Positions 25,480 to 36,140 of a DNA stretch of 64,000 bases are shown here, piece after piece (the first letter of the stretch is position 1; every line of letters begins with the position of its first letter). The notes beneath the pieces are model-generated. The model searched no databases, had not been told where the DNA came from, and was given only the letters and a program-made list of their open reading frames with translations. Location: positions 11,408,318 through 11,472,317 of the forward strand of contig NC_133301.1 of assembly GCF_005239225.2 (NCBI RefSeq), written 5' to 3'. Source of the stretch: Populus alba (lineage: Eukaryota > Streptophyta > Magnoliopsida > Malpighiales > Salicaceae). The translations under genes and the position numbers were made by a program.

Positions 25480-25605
25480 GAATGTGGATGTGATTGCTTT
25501 TTCAAAGTGTTTTTCATGTTCGAAATATATCAAAATAATTTTTTTTTATTTTTTTAAATTATTTTTAAAATTAATATTTAAAAAAAAATTAAAATATATA
25601 ACAAA
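25480..25605 (+). repeat. MITE-like dispersed repeat, truncated copy
   Basis: It begins 'gatgtgattgctttttcaaa' followed by 'cgaaatatatcaaaataatt'. The left half is well kept and the right half is missing or decayed. Confidence 0.6.
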
Positions 25606-25864
25606 AAATCAAGACCATGAGGTAGAGCCATGCGCCTAAGCTAGCTCATTACAACTTAAAATGCGGAGCCTAAGGAAGAAGAAGAAAAAACAACTTAAGG
25701 AGGTGATAGATACTATAACCAAAACACAAATAAAATGAATCAAAGGGCAACCCGTTAGTGGTCTTCTTTAACTCTATCTACAATTTCATTTCTAGCCGCC
25801 ATATTAAATAGACCAAGATTTATAGTTCTCCTCTAAAAGAAATTTTTATTCACAATATTAGGTT

Positions 25865-26400
25865 GATCACTGCTAGATTTAAAAGTTTTATTGATGAAAA
25901 TTTTTGTTGGGCATTTACACTAGCAATCCGTCGGTACATGTGTTACTAACAGACTCACAGATAAAAACAATCTATTAAAAAAACTCTCATCTATAATTTA
26001 TAAACTATTAGGGAGTCCGATATACCAATAGATTTAGTGACCGACAAATCACACCTAAAAAAACTTACTCGCTTTATTCTATCGGTAGCTCCATCGTTAA
26101 ATTTAACATATCATCGACAAGAAAGCTATATGCAATACCATCAATTTTTTTATTTGCTCGTCGGTATATCCATCAATAAATATAACATATCATTGATAGA
26201 ATACCATCTGTAATTACATCGATGTGTTAACAATATCAGTGATATTTGTAATAATTCTTTTCCAACTCTCTATAATATATCGATGGTCCAGTTCCGTCGG
26301 CAAACCTATCAGTATAGTGACATTTGCAATAATTATTTTTCAATTCTCTGGAATATACTAACGGAGTTATGTTGTCGGTAATTATATATATATATATATA
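25865..26400. mobile_element. CACTA-like DNA transposon remnant (subterminal repeat region)
   Basis: Short related blocks occur repeatedly: 'ccgtcggtacat' (25,928), 'tatcggtagctccatcg' (26,080), 'cgtcggtatatccatc' (26,161), 'ccgtcggcaaacc' (26,298) and 'tgtcggtaatta' (26,373), together with 'aatttaacatatcatcgac' and 'aatataacatatcattgat'. Multiple 'CGTCGGTA'-type repeats in both orientations are typical of plant CACTA element ends. No transposase is visible, and the terminal CACTA motif is not certain. Confidence 0.45.
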
Positions 26401-26774
26401 TTTATATAATATATATATTTAAAAAAAAATATTGAACATAAATATAAAAATAATTAAAATAAAATAAATTAATATAAAAATCAAATATTTATTACAAATT
26501 TAAACATATGCACGTTCAAATACAATAAATCTAAAATAGAGATGGTGCTAAATGAGGAGAAAGTTGGTTGTCGTTGGGACCATGAGACCAATTAGAGGGT
26601 ACACATGAACTACCCATATGCAATTTCATTTTCATTTCTAATTGGCAAAATTCTTTATAATCAATAATGAGTTGCTTATATTTATTTTTAAAATAGGTCG
26701 TTCGATCTTAAAATAATTTATTTAATAGAAGAATACAATACAACGCAACACAATATAAGATACATTGAATGTGC

Positions 26775-26945
26775 TTGATATTGTAGTCATGATTGTTTTT
26801 TAAAATGTTTTTTTTTTAAATATATTAAAATAATATTTTTTTTATTTTTAAATTTTTTTTTTAATATCAACATATCAAAACAATAAAAAAAATACAAAAA
26901 AAAAACAATTTTAAATATTTTCTTTTTAATTTTAACAAATAACAT
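26775..26945 (+). repeat. MITE-like dispersed repeat copy
   Basis: 'ttgtagtcatgattgttttt' followed by 'aatatattaaaataatattt' and 'aatatcaacatatcaaaac' matches the family core in order. Confidence 0.55.
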
Positions 26946-27724
26946 TCAGAATATAATGTCAAACACCCTCATGAGTCTCGTGAGACAGACACAACAGTGG
27001 CTAAATAAACTCTCATTGTGTTGCCCGGTGTCCTTCGAACTTTTTGATAAACCGAGAGGGGTTAATTTAACACGGCTATTCATGCCTTTCAACTCTTTTT
27101 TTTTTTTTTTTAGCCGACCTATAATAGGCATTAAGTTAAAAAGCCCATATATTCAGTCCATTTGAGCTCTAAATTAACCCATGATGGTGGCCCACGTGAC
27201 CCAAGCCCAAGCCTTGTTATTCTAGTCCAATTGAACCATGCAAGTTAATTTGAGTAAATTAATATTCGTAAAACAAAATACAAATTAAATTACTTGACCC
27301 ATCTATAAGCGAGAGACTTGTTGATATCCCAAACCCATTTTTCAACTAATTTAAAGTAAAGAAAAAAACAAAATGTAAAAATCAATTTAACAATCCAATA
27401 AACTCCAAAAACGATTGAAATCACAAAATTAAATGGAACAAATTTTTTCTTCCTCAATTTATATCTATTTTTTAGACAAATTTAAGACTTAAAACAACTA
27501 TAATAAGGCTCCCTTCATCCAATATGACCTATTGAAACCAATGGTTGAGCTTTTCTTAATTAATTGAACCCACAAGGCAAGTTCCTTGCCTGATTAACTT
27601 TGATTCAATTATGAGTATAGTGTGAACGTGAATCATTTGCAGGATCTTCTTCCTCACAGCATCACATTTAGTCTCAAGGATCTTGTTTTCTGCTTCACCC
27701 ATTGCTAACCTAGCTAGATCACTC

Positions 27725-28470
27725 GACATGGAACACCACGCTTCTTGTTGACATGGTGAGATCTTATCCCGATCTTACATCACTTTCACCAAGAGGTGCA
27801 AGAAATGCGAGTAAACCTCATCAATCTACGCGGCCGTGCCGAAGGCCTGCTTGAGCTTGAATCTGCGAAATTCTTGATCAAGACCCCTCAATCCTTGAAC
27901 AGCCTTCACCTTTTCCCCTACCATGGGAACTATGTCAAGTTACCCAGTTTGGAATATAGGATCCTTCATGAAAATGGGGTGGTGCAGCCAAAAAAGGTGG
28001 CCTTTGTGGGTTCTGGTCCAATGCCTCTAACTTCTTTTATAATGGCTATACATCATATGAAATTCACCCATTTTGATAATTTTGACGTTGATGAGGCTGC
28101 TAATGGTGTCGCCCGTCAACTTGTTGTTTCTGATGCTGAGCTTGAGAAGAGAATGAAGTTTGAGACATGTGACATGGTGGATGTTAAAGAGAAGTTGAGC
28201 GAATATGATTGTATATTTCTGGCTGCTTTGGTTGGTCTCAACAAAGACGAGAAATTGAAGATTCTTAGCCATTTAAGGAAGTATATGAAGGAAGGTGGAA
28301 TTCTGCTTGTTTGGAGTGCAAACGGAACCAGAGCATTTCCTTACCCTGTTGTCGAGGAACATGATTTGGTTGGATTTGAGCTTCTCTCCGTCTTTCATCC
28401 TGCTAATGATGTGATCAACTCCGTTATTCTAGTGCACAAGCCTGTCTTCCGAAGTATAATAGCTCTTTGA
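27725..28470 (+). pseudogene. Nicotianamine synthase relic, frameshifted and N-terminally truncated
   Basis: Nicotianamine synthase joins three aminocarboxypropyl groups of S-adenosylmethionine into the metal chelator nicotianamine. From 27,796 an open frame of 224 codons carries family hallmarks: VQEMRVNLINL, RAEGLLE, the SAM-pocket segment VAFVGSGPMPLTS, FDNFDVDEAANGVARQLV, FLAALVGLNKDEKLKIL and GFELLSVFHPANDVINSV. Upstream, similarity continues in another frame (WNTTLLVDMV, then PDLTSLS). It meets the main frame at about 27,787-27,791, consistent with one extra base; that frame also has a TAG further upstream. Family members are ~310-330 aa and start ~80-90 residues earlier, so the N-terminus is broken. 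There is no ATG in a suitable place for a full protein. The C-terminal part is intact, so decay is recent or the remaining part is still constrained. A hidden upstream exon is a less likely alternative. Confidence 0.75.
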
Positions 28471-28890
28471 GCTTCCATTTTCTCTAGTTTCCTTTCTGGA
28501 GGGGCCAAAAGGTGCCTCTCAGGCCCCTTTGTGCCTTTGTTTAATGTTTTTAATTTTTTAGAATTTGGGATTTTTCCTTACGTTACGTGCGTTTATGTTT
28601 TGTATCATCAAAGAAGTATATGTTCTGAAATTTTCAAATTTTTGAAAAAACATGATTTGAAACACTGCAAGATGTGCGAAAGGTTTCTAACGCTACTTGC
28701 TTAACCAGATGAAGTTGAATTATACTATATAAACACCACACACCACAAGACGTGGATTAGCTATTCTGAAAAAATGCAAACACCAGAGATTAGTCAGAGT
28801 TCTAAGGTACACTGTAAAATCACAAATAAACTTGCATTTCTGGTTTGGCGTGGTAGATTGCAAGAGCTTCAGAAGGAAGGACTTCACAAA

Positions 28891-31800
28891 TCATAGCCTA
28901 GGAGTCGCATCACTGTTAAACTGCAAGGGAAAAGAAACACGTCTGTATTATCAAAGGGCTATCAAATTGCCGTTTTGTCAGTCCGAAGAAAACTATAGCC
29001 TGAAAAGTCATCGTTCTAGCTACAGGTCGATTAAAAGATGAGAAATGATAAATTAACCAGCTTAAATATTAACTTTCAGTGCATATATGTAGTTACCTGG
29101 GTGACCATGTCGCTAATTTCCTCATCCAGGAATAACTTAGCATCCTCACTATTCATGAAGTCTTCCAGCAGTGATTTTTGGTCCCTGTATGCACAGTGAC
29201 TATCATGCTCTCTAAAGTTTGAAGTTCCACTTCCACAGAGATTCATAGAAATTCCTTCCCCATATTGCCCTGAAAATAAAGAATAAATTGTCTTTATCAT
29301 TGTGCTATGACACAGCTAGTCTTTGTTTTTTCTCTTTTTTTTCAAGTTTATTCTGAATTTCTTTACCATAGTTTCCCATGTTAATTTCACCTTAAAAGAA
29401 ATTACTCCCAATAATTTAATTTTCCCGTTGGACAAATCTGTTTGGGGCTGGATGCGGTGGTTCAACTTTGTGACAATTCTTTTTTATGTAAACCATAACA
29501 ACATACACAGAATCATAAAATACTCAGAAAAAAGGTGCAAAAATTACATACCAGGAAAATAACTCGGATTAGAAAGAACAGAAGCTGGGCTCCTGTCAAT
29601 TAAAGTATGTCCAAGCATCGGAAAGGACGGTTTGAAAGAAGCAGCAGGAGAGCATAAAAGAGGTGACAGATTACAAAGACCAGGATCTTGCCCGAAAGAC
29701 TGAGATCCCGTGTACTCAGTGGGCAATTTCCATGTTGAACTAGATGATGAGAAGTTTAAACCTTTGAATTCTGGCACTGGAACAGATTTTCTCATTGTGA
29801 TATTGCTAGATAGCGAGTTATCTAGGAAAACATTCTGTTTACTTGGTTGAAAAAACATTCGTTTCGAATCTGTAAAAGAACTAGCTACTGATTGTGACTT
29901 CTGTGTAGAATCACCATAACTGTTCCAAAGAGCGTTCTTTGTGGCTGAAACTCTTCCATACCTATTCAAATCAGCCCCAGCGTTGTCCTGTTGGCTCATT
30001 TTATCCTTGTGCTTCTTCAACAAGTTTCGATATTTCTGTTAAACAGAGAAAGAAGAAGAAGAAGAAAGTAACCAATACCTTCAATCCCATTAAACTGGCA
30101 AAAGATACTCAGTTGCCTACTACATTAGTCATTAAATAGTCGGAAATTGCATCGCCTAATCAATATCAATAGCCATTACGTTGTAAAGTGGATGTTGTAT
30201 GAGAGAGTATGTGATCTAACTTACCTGAAGATGACTGGCAATGTTTTCTCGACTAAGACCTTCCACGTTCATCATTTCACGAATTCTTTTGGGCTGAACT
30301 CCTACATGAACATCAACTATACTCTTGTAAGAACACAAAAGAAGGATATGCTAAGACAAGCTAAGCCCATGAAAACTAGCTACTAATCATGTCACTAGCT
30401 AGCAAAGACTGTAGAAGAAAACTTACTCTCTCCACGTGCTTCTAGTTTCTCAACACAATCAACAAATTTAACATGGAGCTCGGAGGACCATGTCACTCTG
30501 GGTTTTTTACCACTACAAGCATCGCCATTTGGGTTACCGATAATATCTCTCTCTTTGACCCCCGTGACCTCTGCCTCTGCCATGGGTTCGGTTGAAGGCA
30601 CTGATTCTTGTTCAATTATTTCCTTTGTAAAGCTACTAGATTTACCGGAAGAATCAGAGAGCCTCTTCCTTACAACATGCTGCCATATGTTTTGCATTTC
30701 CTGTATTCTTACAGGTTTTAAGAGATAGTCTCTGGCCCCGTGCCTTATTCCCTTCATTATGTTGCTTTGACTGTCCTCTGCGGAGACCACTGCAATTACT
30801 CCACACAAAGTATACATTAATTCTATAGTAATTAATCAAGGAAAATCATGAACAAAGACATTAGGGTTGGTACGGGGGATGTTATAAGCTTACGAATCAC
30901 GGGTAAGTCCATTTCAAGGCCTATGATCTCCAACAGCTTGAAACCATCCATGTCAAGCCTTTTAACATCAGTAATAACGACGTCGTAATCGTTCTTGTTT
31001 TCCCTCAAAATCTTCAGCGCTTCAGCTGCTAATGTTGTTGATGTAACTACAAGAAATTAAGAAGGCAAACATCAAACCAGATTAAAGATTATATATATTC
31101 AATAAATATCGACCATGTCATTGTCTTCAATCTGATTTATAGCCTTCATCATAATTGCGGGAATTTATCAATGAACTCTTTAGCCTCCTTTTTTACTCGT
31201 TCGATTCATGTTTCTCAGTCAAATTACTATTACCTTCCGAAATAGTTAATTACACACATAACGTCATATAAGTTTTCATCCCGTCCTGTCTGGCCATAAA
31301 TATAAGCCAAACCCTTTTCGGACAATTTTTTTCTTGTAGCTATAGTGTGTCTTTATATATATATATATATATATATAGTTATTTGGCGTTGTCTCTTTTC
31401 TTCTCGTTAAGAGTTTGACATTGGAGGTATTAAAAAGAAAAAAAAAAAAAAAAGATTAAAAGAGACATTCATAAATATTAATGGGGAAGTGTCGTGTTTC
31501 TATATAGTGATTAAAATCAATGGAATAGAAAGATGGATTTGGCAAACTAGTGATGATATTAGGGTTTTGCTGACAATTACCGATCAGATTTTTTCCGTTT
31601 TAACCTTAAACCAGCTCGGATTTAATTTTGTTTAGGGCAACATTCAAATTAATCCCTTTTAATTTGAATTATATAATCTTGTAATCATCTCTTTCTAAGA
31701 CGGTTCATCACTAGTTCCTTTACAAATTCCAAATTCTTCTCTCTTTTTTTATGCTTCTACTTTGAATTATATAATCTTCACCTACGTGATAAGGAAAACT

Positions 31801-32189
31801 AACATAATATTTTTTTTTTCTGCCGTACATAGAAACAATATGTAGTTTAAGGCACCCATAGTAAAGACTATTATAAGGGAAACTCAAAACCCTAGATTAG
31901 TAAAAAAACAGTTAATTAACGATACCTAAACTGAGAACAAACTAGTAATTCTCTCACGTCCAAAATCTCCACATAAACTCATAAAAGTTTATATAATTAA
32001 AGAACTGGCGATAGGAATAATTAACAAACCTCTGTATTGACACTTTTGGAGGATGGCTACTAAATACTTGAGGCAGACAACGTTAGCATCAATGGCTAGA
32101 ACTCGCAAATCCGCGGGATTGAACATGTCGCCACGGCCCTCGTCGACATGCATTGATATCTCACTCAGTTCATCATTATTCTTAGCCAT
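28891..32189 (-). CDS. Type-B response regulator (receiver plus Myb-like GARP DNA-binding domain), seven exons, ~479 aa
   Basis: This is a nuclear transcription factor of the His-to-Asp (cytokinin) phosphorelay. Exons: 32,189-32,030; 31,046-30,894; 30,789-30,427; 30,301-30,225; 30,035-29,552; 29,269-29,097; 28,920-28,891. Phases join exactly. The receiver starts [16 protein letters not shown], has the phospho-acceptor Asp in [18 protein letters not shown], and ends VSAEDS...DYLLKPV with its Lys. The GARP/Myb domain is [20 protein letters not shown], then [20 protein letters not shown] and [14 protein letters not shown] Ser/Pro-rich tail follows. Two features are odd. The second acidic residue of the metal-binding pair is Ala (IDAN rather than VDDD). 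The Myb loop between exons 3 and 4 is unusual (LEARGERVQPKR). If the last intron is retained, the protein ends six codons later at 29,076. The first usable ATG is 32,189. Confidence 0.9.
31353..31377. repeat. (AT)n microsatellite in intron 1 of the response regulator
   Basis: About 25 bases of AT dinucleotides, followed 60 bases later by a poly-A run. Confidence 0.9.
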
Positions 32190-32639
32190 ATTAGGCTTCA
32201 AATCAAGATTCTCTCTCGCTTTCTAGAGATTGTGCAATGAAGGGCTTCGTAAACCTTGTGGTGGGAAAAGGAAATTTACATATACGTGTAGAGGAGCAAT
32301 AATTTTAAGCAATTAAGATTACTATATATATAATTGAATACTCACGAGAGAAAACTTACTATAATTTGATGCTATTAATTAATTGATTCATTGATGGAGA
32401 TACAATGCTGCTTAAATATTGTTTCACGTCTCTAAATCAAGAAATAAAGGACAGGTCATCAAATTTAATTTCCCTCAACAATCCTTCTTTATTGTTAGAG
32501 GGTCGCAGTTTTTTATAATAAGAACAAATATTTTTACTAGTGAATCATATTGTTTTGACATGATGATATTAAAAATAAATTTTAAAAAATAATATATATA
32601 TTATTTTAATATATTTTTAAATAAAAATATAAAAATAAA

Positions 32640-32831
32640 AGAAAAAAAAAATACCCAATTCAACAATAACATTAGAGCACTGAAGACTCTGAACCAATAT
32701 AAGACCAGACGAAAAGCCCACAGCTCAGCAATCATATTAGTTGCATAGCCAATAGACCCAGAGAAATCTTTAATCCACAAGCCATGATGATCCCTAACGG
32801 TCTCCACCACCTGCCTTTCCTGGGTTTTCAC
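32640..32831 (-). mobile_element. LINE (non-LTR retrotransposon) RNase H-like remnant
   Basis: The minus-strand frame reads ETVRDHHGLWIKDFSGSIGY, then ATNMIAELWAFRLVL. This matches the start of the RNase H-like domain at the C-terminus of plant LINE reverse transcriptases (RDxxGxW, GFS, IG, AELWA). It is only about 50 residues long, so it is a fossil piece about 450 bases upstream of the response regulator start. Confidence 0.75.
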
Positions 32832-32839
32832 AGCTGGAC

Positions 32840-33927
32840 TGCGAGAATGGCCCTGGGCCTCAAATTCTAAGAATAAAAATATTTATGGATTTTCTTTTCA
32901 ATTTTTATATATGCTTTTCTTTTTAACAAAGATTTTCTATGCTTATTAATTCAAAAATTTCTTAATTTGAAATGAAGGCCAAACTTAACTCTGATTTGAT
33001 TTAAAAAGATAAATCAACAAATACATTAAACTCCTAAACATCATATAAACATATTAAAATGTGATTATATAAAATTTGTTTTAACTATTTCAGTTGCGTA
33101 CTAATCAGCTTCTCAAATACTCGAGAAAATCTTCATTGCTTGGTTCTTAGGAGAAGGCAAGTCATGGGTCAGGTAAATTGATTTGTCAAAAGCAAAACAA
33201 CATTCTATTATTTTAAAAAAATTAATACGACATTATTTCAATTTTTTTTAACTAATATATCATCTTAGATTTTTTTTAAGAAAAATTTCAAGAAAAAAAA
33301 ACCATGTCATTGTTTTATTTTTCTTACATGAAAGTTTTTTTTGAAAAAATATAAATATTTAAAAATTTAAAATGACACTTATTTTAAAGAAAAAATCTGC
33401 TCGAGTCATTAGGTTCTGGATTAACTAACCAAATTATAAAGTTTTTCTATATCAACTACATAGCAAGATAAATAAATAAAATCTAACTCAAAGCAAGACC
33501 GGGATTGATGGGTCAATGAGCTAACTCACAAATCTAAATCTAGATTTCAAAATAGTTGAATTACAACTATGATTGATTCAGCTACCTTCTCATTTTGCAT
33601 TAACAAGTAATTTCAATCAGAGAAGAGGGAAAAAAAAATACTAGCAATTAGAAAAGAAAAAAAAAATACTAGGCTACATCACAGTATAGTGATAAAAATC
33701 ATAATCACAAGAACACACAATGAATGATAAATGAACGGGAGAAATTCAGATTTTCTGCAATAACAAGTTAATTTCCTGTTGCTGGTTACCAGCATATGCT
33801 TATTTTTTCCTTTCTGACAATGCTAAATATTGAATATGAAAGTAAATTACACCAATTTATGTTTGAGAAAACAGAGGTCATTCACTCTAAAAATTACATT
33901 CAAATATTACATATGTACATCAAGCAA

Positions 33928-33965
<38 letters not shown>

Positions 33966-34025
33966 GTGATTGAAATCTAGGAGTTACAAGCTATATTCAT
34001 ATATATGGTGATTGAAATTTAGGGT
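32840..34025. other. Intergenic DNA between the response regulator and the first XTH gene
   Basis: AT-rich with short degenerate repeats. An (AT)n tract lies at 33,930-33,962, and 'tatatatggtgattgaaat(c/t)taggg' type text is duplicated at 33,960 and 34,001. No gene is seen. The end of this stretch is XTH 3' flank. Confidence 0.6.
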
Positions 34026-35077
34026 TTACATATTCACACTACACTCTGGAGGGAAGCCTAGAGGGAATCGCTTTGTGTCCGTGCAATAATTGTAAATCAT
34101 GAAATTCTTTTGCACCCACTTGAGCCTTTGGAGACTTGTGGCATCCAATTGTTTCCATAGCCATGAATTCTTTGAAGGGCAAGCTGCTCTGCCAGAAGAC
34201 CAAATACAAGCGTCAGCATTGAAGTTCCTGTAAGAAGCAGTGAACGGAGCTCGAGTCCAGTCAGTCTTGATAAGACCGCCTCTGGTGGCCCAGTCATCAG
34301 CGTTCCAGAGGCTTGAGTATATTCTCATTTGTTGTTTCTTCGGGAAGGGAACCCCAATCGACTCCAAGTTCTTGAACTCTCTAATGGGTTTCCCGTCAAC
34401 TGAGAAGCTGAGAAAGACAACAAAGAACCAAGTTATGAAGGAGATAGAAATTAAAAATGAAAAAACCACAAGAATGATAGTAACGATTCCTACATGATGA
34501 GTTTGGGATTCCACAGAATGGAATAGGTGTGAAAGCCTGCTGTGGGGTCAAACCATAGACGAAATTGCTGCTCTCTGTCACCCTTGCCTTGACTGTAAAC
34601 ATTAGTATGTAGCGTGTAAGGATCTCCGCTTAAGTTGCCTAAGAATTCAAAGTCTAGCTCATCCCATGAATTCCCTGGTGATTTCAGCTGAAATACAAAC
34701 ATTAATGATAGGTATTAGGGTTCTTATCATAGCTTGCCGGCGTAGCTAAATTATGAAGCAGACATGTTCAAAAAAGAAACTATAATTACATAGTAGGCAG
34801 TGACAGTGCCAGCAGAGTTGCCAGGTACAAGCTTGAGTTGCATGTCAATCTTGCCAAAGAGATACTCCTTCTTCGATTGAAATCCCGAGCCAGAGGCTTT
34901 GTCAAGAGACAGAGTAAGGAGCTCGCCGTTGTTGAGTATCTTGCCACGGCCATTTCCCCAGGTTATGTCAAATTCTTGGTAGAATTTACTAGCGATACAA
35001 GAAACAATCAAAGAGCTATCCAGGAGAGAGATCAGCAAAAAATTTAAAATACCAGTACTTGGCTTACAAGAAGCCAT
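34026..35077 (-). CDS. Xyloglucan endotransglucosylase/hydrolase, first of three (XTH-A), three exons, 287 aa
   Basis: A secreted GH16 enzyme that cuts and rejoins xyloglucan in the wall. Exons: 35,077-34,790; 34,687-34,494; 34,407-34,026; all introns have GT/AG ends and phases match. A signal peptide (about residues 1-30) is followed by [20 protein letters not shown] and [19 protein letters not shown]. The catalytic motif reads DELDFEFLG instead of the usual DEIDFEFLG, and an N-glycosylation site (NLS) follows directly. The XET C-terminal domain includes [28 protein letters not shown] and four Cys. I chose the ATG at 35,077. The one at 35,092 adds five residues, and the one at 35,185 lies upstream of a TATA-like 'TATATTTA' (35,152-35,145, minus), so it is unlikely. 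The frame is intact. Confidence 0.92.
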
Positions 35078-35144
35078 TGATTCAGACCCCATACAAGGTG
35101 GAAATGAGATCCAGAAATTGTAAATTGACTCGAACAGGGCACTG

Positions 35145-35152
35145 TAAATATA
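35145..35152 (-). promoter_or_regulatory. TATA-like box of XTH-A
   Basis: TATATTTA on the minus strand, about 70 bases before the chosen start codon. It argues against the far upstream ATG. Confidence 0.5.
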
Positions 35153-35974
35153 GGCAAGGATAGCAAGTAAAAGGACAGAAAACATTATACATGTGTTTTT
35201 GGAAGGTTCCTTGTCGTCGAGAACTTGAATTTGAAGATGTCAACAAATGGCAAGTGCTGGCATAAATGAAAAAAAAAAAAAAGAAAATCAAGAAATGGTC
35301 CAAAACTTGTGGATACTTTTCGTTTCATTCCCTAACTGGAACTATTATGACATTTGCATGGTCAGATTTGGGCCTTTGAACCATCACCAAACTCCAAAAT
35401 GGTTGCTCCATGCTTACTCTCTACTATCATCCTCCAGCATGAAAGTACTGTCTGTCAAAATCTCAGGAACATATTCCCTTTGAGGCAATATAGGCGTTCC
35501 TTGTCTTTTTTTTTGGTGACTGTTATATCGTCATCGATTAGTACCATCTTGCTTTTTTCCAAAAACAATTGCACAGTAAACTTAAATTTTTGGTGAAATA
35601 ATATCTTTTAAAAAAGATTAAATGATTGAATAACATATATTTTATATTGTATAGTATTTTAGAAAAACAAGAAACTAATATGTGATTTTGAAATGTAATA
35701 TTAATAATATTTAAGTTTATAATCCCGTGATAAAATGATAATTAATATCACGATTAACAACCATGATATTTATTAAATATTATATTTTTAAAGTATAATA
35801 TTATTGAAATGTATGCTAAACCGTAATATCTTAAACAAATAATGTGTTAATTTATTATTTTATTTTATTTTATGTGCTAATTTCTCAATTTATTCTTTTG
35901 TCACTTGAGATGTCATGGACTAAAATTATTAAAAGAACAAATTATTAATATAATTACCAAAATTAATTATTGCA

Positions 35975-36140
35975 ATGATGTTTGGAAATGTGACTATAAT
36001 TTATTTTTTAAAGTATTTTTTCACTTGAGAATATATTAAAATAATATTTTTTTTTATTTTTAAAAAAATTATTTTTAATATTAGCATGTTAAAATGATTT
36101 AAAAAAAAAATATTAATTTTAATTAAAAAAATTATTAAAT
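35975..36140 (+). repeat. MITE-like dispersed repeat copy
   Basis: 'tgtttggaaatgtgactata' then 'gagaatatattaaaataata' and 'aatattagcatgttaaaatg' repeat the family order. Confidence 0.5.

Noticed and set aside
27600..27750. Minus-strand open frame (MSSDLARLAMGEAENKIL...) before the nicotianamine synthase relic
   Set aside because: Short, and it overlaps the weak N-terminal similarity of the relic on the other strand. No family recognised.
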